From Janthinobacterium sp. (GTDB lineage Bacteria; Pseudomonadota; Gammaproteobacteria; Burkholderiales; Burkholderiaceae_D), in the NCBI RefSeq assembly GCF_009923995.1, contig NZ_RFSK01000017.1:1-64000 (forward strand): 64,000 nucleotides of DNA. The letters run 5' to 3'. Position 1 is the first letter of the stretch; each line of letters opens with the position of its first letter. The notes under the pieces were generated by a model. The model was not told the DNA's origin. It did not search any database and worked only from the letters and a program-made list of their open reading frames with translations. Below are positions 8,523-17,110 of this stretch, in pieces. A program made the position numbers and the translations under genes.

Positions 8523-9686
8523 ATGCGCACAGTCAATTTCATCGCCCACAACGACATCAAGCTGCTGTATTGCGGCACCGATTACTTTCCCGCCTTGATC
8601 GCCGCCATTGATGGCGCGCGCGCGGAAGTCTATTTTGAAACGTATATCTTTGCCGACGATGCGACGGGCACCCTGGTGCTCGATGCCCTGAAGCGTGCCG
8701 CCGCGCGCGGCGTGCTGGTGTGCATGATCACGGACTGGTTCGGCACGGGCAACCGCCGGGTCAATGTCATGCATGCGCAGCTGGAAGCGGCCGGCGTGCA
8801 CCACCGCATCTTCAACCCGTGGTTCCGGCGCGGCATCACGCGCACGCACCGCAAGATCTGCGTGGCCGATGGCGAGATCGCTCTCGTGGGCGGCATCAAC
8901 ATCAACGACGACATGTTTTGCGACTACGACCACAATATCAGCCTGGAAGCGCCCCGCTGGGACTTCGCCGTGCAGGTGAAGGGGCCGCTGGTGGACGCCA
9001 TCCATGAAGAGGTGCAGGCGCAGTGGGCGCGGCTGGGCAAGATGAACCTGGTGCGGCGTATCAAGCTGTACCGCAAGATGCGCGTCGTCAGCAAGGAGCT
9101 GGCGAAGAACCCCGTCGTGGCCGGATTCGTCGTGCGCGACAACCTGCGCAACCGCCGCACCATCCAGCGCGCCTACCTGCAGGCGCTGGGCCAGGCGAGG
9201 AAAAGCGTGATGCTGGCCAACCCGTATTTCGCGCCCGGCCACAAGCTGCGCCGCGCCCTGGCCCAGGCGGCCCAGCGGGGCGTCGACGTGGTGCTGCTGA
9301 TCGGCGTGGGCGAATTCCGCATGCAGGATGCCGTGGCGCACTCGTTCTATCCGAAGCTGCTGGCCGCCGGCGTGAAGATCGTCGAATACCGCAAGACGCA
9401 GCTGCACGCCAAGGTGGCCGTCGTCGACGATGACTGGGCGACGGTCGGTTCCAGCAACATCGATGCGCTGAGCCTGTTCCTGAACCAGGAAGCGAACGTG
9501 GTCATCAAGGACGTTGCGTTTGCGCAAAGCCTGCGCCAGCACATCGAGCAGGGCGTAGCGGACGGCATCGTCATCCACCAGGATGATTTCAAGCACATCG
9601 GCCGGTTCCGCCGCATCGGCTATGAAGCGGCGTTTCTTGTGTACCGGCTGGTGATGCGCATTTTTTCAGTAGGCAAGTACGCATGA
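8523..9686 (+). CDS. clsB: Cardiolipin synthase B-like phospholipase D family protein
   Basis: 387 residues. Two HKD motifs are present: THRKICVADGEIALVGG (about residues 117-133) and LHAKVAVVDDDWATVGSSNID (about 294-314). These make the paired active site of the PLD superfamily. The length and absence of N-terminal membrane helices fit ClsB rather than ClsA. ClsB makes cardiolipin from phosphatidylglycerol, and E. coli ClsB can also make phosphatidylglycerol. It follows the EEP gene at 9 bp and overlaps the next gene by four bases (ATGA), so the three form an operon. Confidence 0.88.
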   Translation: MRTVNFIAHNDIKLLYCGTDYFPALIAAIDGARAEVYFETYIFADDATGTLVLDALKRAAARGVLVCMITDWFGTGNRRVNVMHAQLEAAGVHHRIFNPWFRRGITRTHRKICVADGEIALVGGININDDMFCDYDHNISLEAPRWDFAVQVKGPLVDAIHEEVQAQWARLGKMNLVRRIKLYRKMRVVSKELAKNPVVAGFVVRDNLRNRRTIQRAYLQALGQARKSVMLANPYFAPGHKLRRALAQAAQRGVDVVLLIGVGEFRMQDAVAHSFYPKLLAAGVKIVEYRKTQLHAKVAVVDDDWATVGSSNIDALSLFLNQEANVVIKDVAFAQSLRQHIEQGVADGIVIHQDDFKHIGRFRRIGYEAAFLVYRLVMRIFSVGKYA

Positions 9687-10072
9687 GCGAGTTGACAACG
9701 GTAAGGCTGGACAAATGGCTGTGGGCGGCGCGCTTCTTCAAGACGCGTTCGCTGGCCAGCGAGGCCGTCGACACGGGCAAGGTGAAAGTGGGCGGCGAAA
9801 AGGTCAAGCCGGCGCGCAGCGTGCGCGTGGGTGACGAGCTGGCCATCGACAATGGCGCGGAGACGTGGGAAGTGGCCGTGCTGGGGCTGTCCGACAAGCG
9901 CGGCGCGGCGCCCGTGGCGCGCTTGCTGTATGGGGAAACACCGGCCAGCATCGCCCGCCGCGAACAGCTGGCGGAAGAACGCAAGCTGTTCCGCGAGCCG
10001 GGCAGTACCATCAAGGGGCGGCCGACCAAGCGCGACCGCCGTCAACTGAACAAGGCTGGCGGCCTCGACTGA
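9683..10072 (+). CDS. hslR: S4-domain RNA-binding protein, Hsp15-like
   Basis: 129 residues. An S4 domain fills the first 60 residues: VRLDKWLWAARFFKTRSLA, then GKVKVGGEKVKPARSVRVGD. It is followed by a basic tail (LAEERKLFREPGSTIKGRPTKRDRRQLNK) typical of Hsp15. Hsp15 binds stalled 50S subunits that still carry peptidyl-tRNA and helps recycle them after heat stress. Its start overlaps the clsB stop. A strongly structured GC-rich region lies just downstream. Confidence 0.88.
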   Translation: MSELTTVRLDKWLWAARFFKTRSLASEAVDTGKVKVGGEKVKPARSVRVGDELAIDNGAETWEVAVLGLSDKRGAAPVARLLYGETPASIARREQLAEERKLFREPGSTIKGRPTKRDRRQLNKAGGLD

Positions 10073-10097
10073 GGTACGCCGCCAGCGGCGCTGGCTG

Positions 10098-10137
10098 GGC
10101 AAACCCGGGGCAATCCCGGGCGAAACCCGTGTTTGCC
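10098..10137. other. Nested inverted repeat after hslR
   Basis: The outer arms are GGCAAAC (10098-10104) and GTTTGCC (10131-10137). The inner arms are CCCGGG (10104-10109) and CCCGGG (10115-10120). There is no T-tract, so this is at most a transcript 3'-end structure or processing signal. Confidence 0.4.
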
Positions 10138-10214
10138 GCCCCGAAAGTAGCACCAATCACGCGGCCGAAGAATGCTGCGCTGCACCAATAGAACGCCGGC
10201 TCTAAAGTTCCCGT

Positions 10215-10255
10215 TTGACTTTTATGTTGTAGTGGATAATAGTACGAGCGTTCGG
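10215..10255 (+). promoter_or_regulatory. Possible promoter and operator upstream of the TetR/fad cluster
   Basis: TTGACT (10215-10220) and GATAAT (10235-10240) resemble -35 and -10 boxes, but with a short 14-bp spacer. The imperfect palindrome ACGAGCGTTCGG (10244-10255) directly follows and is placed where an autorepressor of the TetR type would bind. The rest of the 10,138-10,351 gap shows nothing else I can support. Confidence 0.35.
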
Positions 10256-10351
10256 ATTTTTTCGGAGCGTGCTTTTTTTGCCCGCGCTCCCATCCGCCAG
10301 ATCGGCAACATCACTTTGAGAACGGACCTCTTGAATACTTCAGTCAAATTC

Positions 10352-10978
10352 ATGCGCAAGGGCGAACTGACCCGGGCAGCCATTCTCGACGTGGCGCTGG
10401 ACCTGTCCAGCCGCGACGGCCTGGAAGGCCTGACCATCGGCTTGCTTGCGGACAAAATGAACATGAGCAAGTCGGGCGTGTTTGCCCACTTTGGCTCGCG
10501 CGAAGACTTGCAGATGGAAGTGCTCAAGCTCTACCACTATCGTTTCGAGCAGGAAGTTTTTTTCCCCAGCATGAAAGAGCCGCGCGGCATCGCCCGCCTG
10601 CAATCGATGTTTGCGCGCTGGGTCAAGCGGGTCAGCGTGGAAATCGCTTCCGGCTGCATCTATATCAGCGGCGCCGTCGAGTATGACGACCGTCCCGGCC
10701 CCATCCGCGAAGCCCTGGTGGCCATGGTGCGGGCCTGGCAGGGCGCGCTGCTGCGCTGTGTCGAGCAATCGATCGCCACGGGCGACCTGAAAGCGGACAC
10801 GGACGCCCAGCAGCTGGTGTACGAGATGTATGGCCTGATCCTGGCCCTGCATCACGATGCGCGCTTCCTGCGCGTGCCGGGCAGCATCGAACGGGCGCAA
10901 GCGGGCTTTGTCCGCCTGCTGGCGTCGTACCAGAATCCCGCAGCAGCCAGTCAAGAAGCAGCCGTCAGAAATCAGTAG
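10352..10978 (+). CDS. TetR/AcrR-family transcriptional regulator of the beta-oxidation cluster
   Basis: 208 residues from the ATG at 10352. An upstream in-frame ATG at 10172 would add 60 residues with no regulator-like features that overlap the likely promoter, so the later start is preferred, although no strong ribosome site is seen. The helix-turn-helix lies in residues 5-50: TRAAILDVALDLSSRDG, then LADKMNMSKSGVFAHFGSREDLQ. The C-terminal half is a helical ligand-binding domain with the SGCIYISGAVEYDDRPGP motif found in a TetR_C family. The position just before acyl-CoA dehydrogenase, hydroxyacyl-CoA dehydrogenase and thiolase genes suggests a repressor that senses acyl-CoA. The exact effector is inferred. 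Confidence 0.8.
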   Translation: MRKGELTRAAILDVALDLSSRDGLEGLTIGLLADKMNMSKSGVFAHFGSREDLQMEVLKLYHYRFEQEVFFPSMKEPRGIARLQSMFARWVKRVSVEIASGCIYISGAVEYDDRPGPIREALVAMVRAWQGALLRCVEQSIATGDLKADTDAQQLVYEMYGLILALHHDARFLRVPGSIERAQAGFVRLLASYQNPAAASQEAAVRNQ

Positions 10979-11044
10979 TTTTCGCAGCAACGAACACGCA
11001 ATTTACCAGTACACACTTTAGCCAAACGCCTTCAGGAGAAAATT

Positions 11045-12835
11045 ATGGGTCAATACGTCGCGCCAATCCGGGATATGCAATTCGTCCTGCATGAGTTCCT
11101 GCAAGTGGAAGAAGAACTGAAGCAGATGCCGCATTACGCCGAAGTCGACGCCGACATCATCAACCAGGTGCTGGAAGAGGGCGGCAAATTCACTTCCGAA
11201 GTATTGTTCCCGCTGAACCACTCGGGCGACCGCGAAGGCTGCCACCATGACCCCGTCACGAAAAGCGTGACCACGCCGAAAGGCTTCAAGGAAGCCTACA
11301 AGCAGTACGTCGAAGGCGGCTGGGCGGCACTGGCCTGCGATCCGGAATACGGCGGCCAGGGCTTGCCCGTCGTCTTGAACAATTCGTTCTATGAAATGCT
11401 GAACTCGTCGAACCAGGCCTGGTCCATGTACCCTGGCCTGTCGCATGGTGCCTACGAGTGCCTGAAGGAACACGGCACGGACCACCAGAAGGAAGTCTAC
11501 CTGCCGAAGCTGGTGTCGGGCGAATGGACGGGCACCATGTGCCTGACCGAACCGCACTGCGGCACCGACCTGGGCCTGCTGCGCTCGAAAGCGCTGCCTG
11601 AGGCGGACGGTTCCTGGACCATCACCGGTAACAAGATCTTCATCTCGGCCGGCGAGCACGACATGTCGGAAAACATCCTGCACCTGGTGCTGGCCCGCGT
11701 GCCGGACGCACCGGAAGGCTCGAAAGGCATCTCGCTGTTCCTGGTGCCGAAGTTCCTGCCGAACGCGGACGGTTCCGTCGGCGAACGCAATCCGATCACC
11801 TGCGGCGCCATCGAAGAAAAAATGGGCATCCACGGCAATTCGACCTGCCAGATGAACCTGGACGGCGCGAAAGGCTGGATCATCGGCCAGCCGAACAAGG
11901 GCTTGAATGCCATGTTCGTCTTCATGAACGCGGCCCGCCTGGGCGTGGGCATGCAGTCGCTGGGCCTGACGGAAATCGCCTACCAGAACGCGCTGATCTA
12001 CGCCAAGGACCGCACGCAAATGCGTTCGCTGTCCGGCATCAAGAACCCGGAACTGCCGGCCGACCGCATCATCGTGCACCCGGACGTGCGCCGTATGCTG
12101 TTGACGGGCAAAGCCTACGCCGAAGGCGCGCGCGCCTTCACCTCCTACGTGGCGCTGCAGATCGACCGTGAACTGCACCACCCGGACGCCGACGTGCGCA
12201 AGGAAGCGGCCGACGAAGTGGCCCTGCTGACGCCCGTCATCAAGGCCTTCATCACCGACAATGCCTGGATCGCCACCTCGGACGCCATGCAGGTGTTCGG
12301 CGGCCACGGCTACATTGCGGAATGGGGCATGGAGCAGTATGTGCGCGATGCGCGCATCAACATGATCTACGAAGGCACCAACACGATCCAGTCGCTGGAC
12401 CTGCTGGGCCGCAAGATCCTGGGCGACAACGGCGCCAAGCTGCGCAAGTTCGGCGAGAAGATCAAGGCTTTCGTCGAAGACAATGGCACCGATGAAGCGA
12501 TGAGCGAATTCGTCACGCCACTGGGCGACCTGGGCGACAAGGTCACCAAGCTGACCATGGAAATCGGCATGAAGGCATTCCAGAATCCGGACGAAGTGGG
12601 CGCGGCATGCGTGCCTTACCTGCGCGTCGTCGGCCACATGATCTACAGCTACCTGTTCGCGCAGATGGCCAAGATCGCCCTCGAAAAAGAGTCCAGCGGC
12701 GACACCTTCTACACCGCCAAACTGGCTACCGCACGTTTCTACTTCGCCCGCTTGCAGCCTGAAACGGCAACCCTGATCCGTCAGGCGCGTTCCGGTTCGG
12801 CCAACCTGATGGCACTCGACGCAGACCTGTTCTAA
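11045..12835 (+). CDS. Acyl-CoA dehydrogenase
   Basis: 596 residues, of the long acyl-CoA dehydrogenase type that carries an extra C-terminal domain. Visible motifs are the FAD-binding TMCLTEPHCGTDLGLL and ITGNKIFISAGEHDM, the IEEKMGIHGNSTCQMNLDGAKG segment, QVFGGHGYIAEWGMEQYVRDARI and MIYEGTNTIQSLDLLGRK, which includes the region of the catalytic Glu. It catalyses the first step of beta-oxidation, making trans-2-enoyl-CoA and passing electrons to an electron-transfer flavoprotein. Chain-length preference cannot be read from sequence. A strong AGGAG precedes the ATG. The gene heads an operon with the hydroxyacyl-CoA dehydrogenase gene 14 bp downstream. Confidence 0.92.
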   Translation: MGQYVAPIRDMQFVLHEFLQVEEELKQMPHYAEVDADIINQVLEEGGKFTSEVLFPLNHSGDREGCHHDPVTKSVTTPKGFKEAYKQYVEGGWAALACDPEYGGQGLPVVLNNSFYEMLNSSNQAWSMYPGLSHGAYECLKEHGTDHQKEVYLPKLVSGEWTGTMCLTEPHCGTDLGLLRSKALPEADGSWTITGNKIFISAGEHDMSENILHLVLARVPDAPEGSKGISLFLVPKFLPNADGSVGERNPITCGAIEEKMGIHGNSTCQMNLDGAKGWIIGQPNKGLNAMFVFMNAARLGVGMQSLGLTEIAYQNALIYAKDRTQMRSLSGIKNPELPADRIIVHPDVRRMLLTGKAYAEGARAFTSYVALQIDRELHHPDADVRKEAADEVALLTPVIKAFITDNAWIATSDAMQVFGGHGYIAEWGMEQYVRDARINMIYEGTNTIQSLDLLGRKILGDNGAKLRKFGEKIKAFVEDNGTDEAMSEFVTPLGDLGDKVTKLTMEIGMKAFQNPDEVGAACVPYLRVVGHMIYSYLFAQMAKIALEKESSGDTFYTAKLATARFYFARLQPETATLIRQARSGSANLMALDADLF

Positions 12836-12849
12836 GACTTGAGGAAAAT

Positions 12850-15249
12850 ATGACCAATTTCATCGTTAAAAAAGTAGCCGTCCTCGGCGCCGGCGTGATG
12901 GGTGCGCAGATCGCCGCCCACTGCATCAACGCGAAAGTGCCGGTCGTGCTGTTCGACCTGCCGGCCAAGGAAGGTCCGAAGAATGGCATCGTGCTGCGCG
13001 CCATCGAGAACCTGAAAAAGCTGTCGCCTGCGCCGCTGGGCAACAAGGATGACGCCGCGCTGATCCAGGTGGCCAACTACGAAGACAACCTGGACCTGCT
13101 GGCCGGTTGCGACCTGATCATCGAAGCCATCGCCGAGCGCATGGACTGGAAACATGACCTGTATCAAAAGGTTGCGCCGCATATCGCGCCGAACGCGATC
13201 TTCGCCTCCAACACTTCCGGCCTGTCGATCAACAAGCTGGCCGACGGCTTCGACGAAACCCTGAAAGCGCACTTCTGCGGCGTGCACTTCTTCAATCCGC
13301 CACGCTATATGCACCTGGTGGAACTGATCCCGACGACGTCGACGAAGCCGGAAATCCTCGACCAGCTCGAAGCCTTCCTGACGACCACCCTGGGCAAGGG
13401 CGTCGTGCGCGCCAAGGATACGCCGAACTTCATCGCCAACCGCGTCGGCATCTTCGGCATGCTGGCGACGATGCATGAAGCGGAAAAATTCGGCCTGTCC
13501 GTGGATGTCGTCGATGACCTGACCGGCGCCAAGCTGGGCCGCGCCAAGTCGGGCACCTTCCGCACGGCGGACGTGGTCGGCCTGGACACCATGGGCCATG
13601 TGATCAAGACCATGCAGGACAACCTGGCGGACGACCCGTTCTTCAGCGTGTACAAGACACCGGCCGTGCTGGCGTCGCTGGTCGAAAAAGGCACCCTGGG
13701 CCAGAAGAGCGGCGCGGGCTTCTACAAGAAGGTCGGCAAGGAGATCCAGCGCCTGGACTTCGCCACCGGCGACTACGTGACCGGCGGCGGCAAGGCTGCC
13801 GACATCATCGCCCGCATCCTGAAGGAAAAGGACCCGGTCAAGAAGATGAAGGCGCTGCGCGAATCGACCAACCCGCAAGGCCAGTTCCTGTGGGCGATCT
13901 TCCGCGACGCTTTCCACTACATCGCCATCCACCTGGACACCGTGGCCGACAACGCGCGCGACATCGACTTCGCCATGCGCTGGGGCTTCGGCTGGAATGT
14001 CGGCCCGTTTGAAACGTGGCAGGCATCGAACTGGCTGCAAGTGGCGAACTGGGTCAAGGAAGACATCGACGCCGGCAATGCGCTGTGCAACGCGCCGTTG
14101 CCAGCGTGGGTCTTCGAAGGTCCGGTCGCTGAAAAAGGCGGCGTGCATACGCCGGAAGGCTCGTACTCCGCCGTCTCGAACAGCTTCGTGCCCCGTTCGA
14201 CCCTGTCCGTGTACGACCGCCAGCCATTCCGCGCGCCAGTGCTGGGCAGCGGCGCCATCGACGGCAAGACGGCCGGCACCACCGTCTTCGAAGACGAATC
14301 CGTGCGCGTCTGGCATACGGGCGACGATGTATTGATCATCTCGTTCAAGACCAAGATGCACGTGATCGGCGAAGGCGTGATCAACGGCCTGAAACTGGCC
14401 CTGGCCGAAGCCGAGAAGAACTTCAAGGGCCTGGTGATCTGGCACGCCGACGCAGCCGAAGGCGGTGCCTTCTCGGCCGGCGCTGACCTGCAATCGGCCC
14501 TGCCTGCATTCATGCAGGGCGGCGTGAAAGCCGTCGATCCGATCATCGCCGAACTGCAGAAGACCTTCATGTCGCTGAAATACGCGAACGTGCCGGTGAT
14601 TGCCGCGGTGGCGGGCCTGGCGCTGGGCGGCGGTTGCGAACTGGCGCTGCACTCCTCGAAGCGCGTGGCTTCGATCGAGTCCTACATCGGCCTGGTGGAA
14701 GTGGGCGTGGGCCTGATTCCTGCCGGCGGCGGTCTGAAGGAAGCGGCGCAGCGCGCCTACAAGGAAGCCAAGGGCAACGACATCCTGCAATTCCTGAAAA
14801 CGGGCTTCACCAATGCAGCCACCGCCAACGTGTCGAAATCGGCGCTGGAAGCGAAGAAAATGGGCTACCTGAAGGAAGACGACGTGATCGTGTTCAACGC
14901 CTATGAGCTGTTGCACGTGGCCAAGGTCGAAGCGCGCGCCATGTTCGACGCGGGCTTCCGTCCGCAACTGCCGTCGCTGATCCAGGTGACGGGCCGTTAC
15001 GGCTGGGGCACCATCAAGGCGCAGCTGGTCAACATGCGCGACGGCGGCTTCATTTCGGCGCACGATTTCAAGCTGGGCGAGATGATCGCCGAGATCGTAT
15101 CGGGCGGCGACGTGGACCAGGGCAGCTTCGTCAGCGAACAGTGGCTGCTGGATATGGAACGCAAGGCATTCCTGGAGCTGTTGAACCATCCGAAAACCCA
15201 GGAACGGATCATGGGCATGATGCAGACCGGTAAGCCGGTACGCAACTAA
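12850..15249 (+). CDS. 3-hydroxyacyl-CoA dehydrogenase / enoyl-CoA hydratase fusion
   Basis: 799 residues. The NAD-binding dehydrogenase domain comes first (VAVLGAGVMGAQIAAHC, GAGVMG at residues 13-18; SNTSGLSINKLADGF; HFFNPPRYMHLVELIP; DTPNFIANRVG). An enoyl-CoA hydratase/isomerase domain follows from about residue 490 (EGGAFSAGADLQSALPAF; GLALGGGCELALHSSKR; IGLVEVGVGLIPAGGG). This order is that of the FadN-type fusion, the reverse of E. coli FadB. It carries out hydration and NAD-dependent oxidation in beta-oxidation. The partner thiolase is encoded at 15819, so the two gene products probably form the trifunctional activity together. Confidence 0.92.
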   Translation: MTNFIVKKVAVLGAGVMGAQIAAHCINAKVPVVLFDLPAKEGPKNGIVLRAIENLKKLSPAPLGNKDDAALIQVANYEDNLDLLAGCDLIIEAIAERMDWKHDLYQKVAPHIAPNAIFASNTSGLSINKLADGFDETLKAHFCGVHFFNPPRYMHLVELIPTTSTKPEILDQLEAFLTTTLGKGVVRAKDTPNFIANRVGIFGMLATMHEAEKFGLSVDVVDDLTGAKLGRAKSGTFRTADVVGLDTMGHVIKTMQDNLADDPFFSVYKTPAVLASLVEKGTLGQKSGAGFYKKVGKEIQRLDFATGDYVTGGGKAADIIARILKEKDPVKKMKALRESTNPQGQFLWAIFRDAFHYIAIHLDTVADNARDIDFAMRWGFGWNVGPFETWQASNWLQVANWVKEDIDAGNALCNAPLPAWVFEGPVAEKGGVHTPEGSYSAVSNSFVPRSTLSVYDRQPFRAPVLGSGAIDGKTAGTTVFEDESVRVWHTGDDVLIISFKTKMHVIGEGVINGLKLALAEAEKNFKGLVIWHADAAEGGAFSAGADLQSALPAFMQGGVKAVDPIIAELQKTFMSLKYANVPVIAAVAGLALGGGCELALHSSKRVASIESYIGLVEVGVGLIPAGGGLKEAAQRAYKEAKGNDILQFLKTGFTNAATANVSKSALEAKKMGYLKEDDVIVFNAYELLHVAKVEARAMFDAGFRPQLPSLIQVTGRYGWGTIKAQLVNMRDGGFISAHDFKLGEMIAEIVSGGDVDQGSFVSEQWLLDMERKAFLELLNHPKTQERIMGMMQTGKPVRN

Positions 15250-15311
15250 GCACAGCGTCGATGACGATCCTGTCCCTCGTATTTACAGTATTACTGCGCG
15301 TGAGGCCAAGC

Positions 15312-15758
15312 ATGGTGTATGACCGTATCAAACAACAGATGATGGACACCTTGCCCTTCGTGCGGCTGCTGGGGATCAGCATCGACGAGATCGGCGCCGG
15401 CACCTCGAAGGTGTCGATGCCGGAAGATCCGAAACTGAATAATCACCTGGGCACGCAGCATGCGGGCGCCTTGTTTACCCTGGCCGAAACGGCTTCCGGC
15501 GCGGCCATGGCGGGCGGCTTCGCCGAGCTGATACTGGGCTTGCGCCCGGTGGCCAAGGAGTCGCGCATCCAGTACCAGAAGGTGGCCAAAGGCGCGACGC
15601 GCGCCGAAGGCCGGGTACCGGGCGACCTGGCTGCGCTGAAGGCGCAGCTGGCGCAGGATGGCAAGGTGGCGTTTCCCGTGGAAGTCGATATCTTCGACTC
15701 TGAAGGCACGCTGGCGGCACAGGTGACGGTGGACTGGTATCTGTCGCAGAAGCGATAA
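15312..15758 (+). CDS. Hotdog-fold thioesterase-like protein (DUF4442/PaaI type)
   Basis: 148 residues from the ATG at 15312, which has GAGG about 7 bases upstream; an in-frame ATG at 15261 is less likely because its extra segment is a short hydrophobic stretch without a ribosome site. The segment NNHLGTQHAGALFTLAETASGAAM is the hotdog helix region, with the Asn/His-Ala-Gly signature of PaaI/DUF4442 acyl-CoA thioesterases. A second half with QVTVDWYLSQKR closes the fold. Being embedded between hydroxyacyl-CoA dehydrogenase and thiolase genes, it probably hydrolyses stalled acyl-CoA esters and frees CoA. The substrate is inferred. Confidence 0.8.
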   Translation: MVYDRIKQQMMDTLPFVRLLGISIDEIGAGTSKVSMPEDPKLNNHLGTQHAGALFTLAETASGAAMAGGFAELILGLRPVAKESRIQYQKVAKGATRAEGRVPGDLAALKAQLAQDGKVAFPVEVDIFDSEGTLAAQVTVDWYLSQKR

Positions 15759-15818
15759 GCCTCCACCCCGGACATTCGACAGAACACGAACTTCGTTCAA
15801 CATCTTTGAAAGAACAAA

Positions 15819-17015
15819 ATGAGCAAACAACTTCAAGACGCGTACATCGTCTCTGCAACCCGCACCCCGATCGGCAAGGCGCCGCGCGGCATGTTCAAGA
15901 ACACCCGCCCGGACGACCTGCTGGTGCGCGTGTTGCAATCAGCACTGGCGCAAGCCCCTGGCCTGGACCCGGCATTGATCACCGACGCCATCATTGGCTG
16001 CTCATTCCCGGAAGCGGAGCAGGGCTTCAACATTGCGCGTAACTCGGTGCTGCTGGCCGGCTTGCCGAAAACCGTGGGCGGCGTCACCGTCAACCGCTAC
16101 TGCGCTTCGGGCATCACGGCCATTGCCATGGCGGCCGACCGCATCCGCGTGGGCGAAGCCGACGTGATGATCGCCGGCGGTATCGAATCGATGTCGATGG
16201 TACCGATGATGGGTCACCACCCATCGATGAACCTGGACATGTTCAGCGACGAAAACATCGGCATGGCTTACGGCATGGGCCTGACGGCAGAAAAAGTGGC
16301 GCAGCAATGGAAAGTGTCGCGCGAACAGCAGGACGCGTTCTCCGTCGAATCGCACCGCCGCGCCATCGCCGCGCAGCAAGCCGGTTTCTTCAAGGCGGAA
16401 ACGACGCCAGTGGAAATCATCACGCGCACGCCGAACCTGGCTACCGGCCAGGTCGATGTCACGCGCCGCACGGTCGACACGGACGAAGGCGCGCGCGCCG
16501 ATTCGTCGATGGAGTCGCTGGCCAAGCTCAAGCCCGTCTTCGCCGCCAAGGGTTCCGTCACGGCCGCCAACAGCTCGCAGATGTCCGACGGCGCCGGTGC
16601 GCTGCTGATCGTCAGCGAGAAGATTTTGCGCGAGCACAACCTGACCCCGCTGGCGAAATTCTCCTCGTTCGCCGTGCGCGGCGTGCCGCCGGAAATCATG
16701 GGCATCGGTCCGAAATTCGCCATTCCCGCAGCGTGCGCCGCCGCCGGCATCACGCAGGACCAGCTGGACTGGATCGAGCTGAATGAAGCGTTTGCCGCGC
16801 AAGCCTTGGCCGTCATCGGCGACCTGGGCCTGGACCCGGCCAAAGTGAACCCGATGGGCGGCGCGATCGCCCTGGGCCACCCGCTGGGCGCCACCGGCGC
16901 CATCCGCGCCGCCACCGTGATCCACGCGCTGCAGCGCACCAAGCAGAAGTACGGCATGGTCACGATGTGCGTGGGCGCCGGCATGGGCGCGGCCGGCATC
17001 TTCGAGCGCGTCTGA
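15819..17015 (+). CDS. fadA: Acetyl-CoA C-acyltransferase (3-ketoacyl-CoA thiolase)
   Basis: 398 residues, the normal thiolase length. All catalytic motifs are present: the acyl-accepting cysteine in VNRYCASGITAIAMAADRI (about residue 90), the ELNEAFAAQALAVI motif, the histidine in GGAIALGHPLGATGA and the second cysteine in TMCVGAGMGAAGIFER. It cleaves 3-ketoacyl-CoA with CoA to release acetyl-CoA, the last step of the cycle. It follows the thioesterase gene after 60 bp. The symbol is given by function and neighbourhood; a biosynthetic thiolase (PhaA-like) is the main alternative, less likely in this operon. Confidence 0.88.
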   Translation: MSKQLQDAYIVSATRTPIGKAPRGMFKNTRPDDLLVRVLQSALAQAPGLDPALITDAIIGCSFPEAEQGFNIARNSVLLAGLPKTVGGVTVNRYCASGITAIAMAADRIRVGEADVMIAGGIESMSMVPMMGHHPSMNLDMFSDENIGMAYGMGLTAEKVAQQWKVSREQQDAFSVESHRRAIAAQQAGFFKAETTPVEIITRTPNLATGQVDVTRRTVDTDEGARADSSMESLAKLKPVFAAKGSVTAANSSQMSDGAGALLIVSEKILREHNLTPLAKFSSFAVRGVPPEIMGIGPKFAIPAACAAAGITQDQLDWIELNEAFAAQALAVIGDLGLDPAKVNPMGGAIALGHPLGATGAIRAATVIHALQRTKQKYGMVTMCVGAGMGAAGIFERV

Positions 17016-17065
17016 TGACACAGGCGTCGTGACGCAAGAGGTCAGATTGGATTAGTCAAAACTTG

Positions 17066-17100
17066 GGCGCTGGGGATTACCCTGGCGCCCTTTATCTTTT
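17066..17100 (+). terminator. Terminator-like hairpin between thiolase and enoyl-CoA hydratase genes
   Basis: GGGCGC (17065-17070) pairs with GCGCCC (17085-17090); an inner GGG/CCC extends the stem, followed by TTTATCTTTT. It ends 10 bp before the next ATG, so it can terminate the fadA transcript or weaken read-through into the hydratase gene. Confidence 0.65.
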
Positions 17101-17110
17101 TGGAGACGAC

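Noticed and set aside
10172-10351. 60-residue N-terminal extension of the TetR regulator
   Set aside because: The extension is not TetR-like and overlaps the probable promoter and operator.
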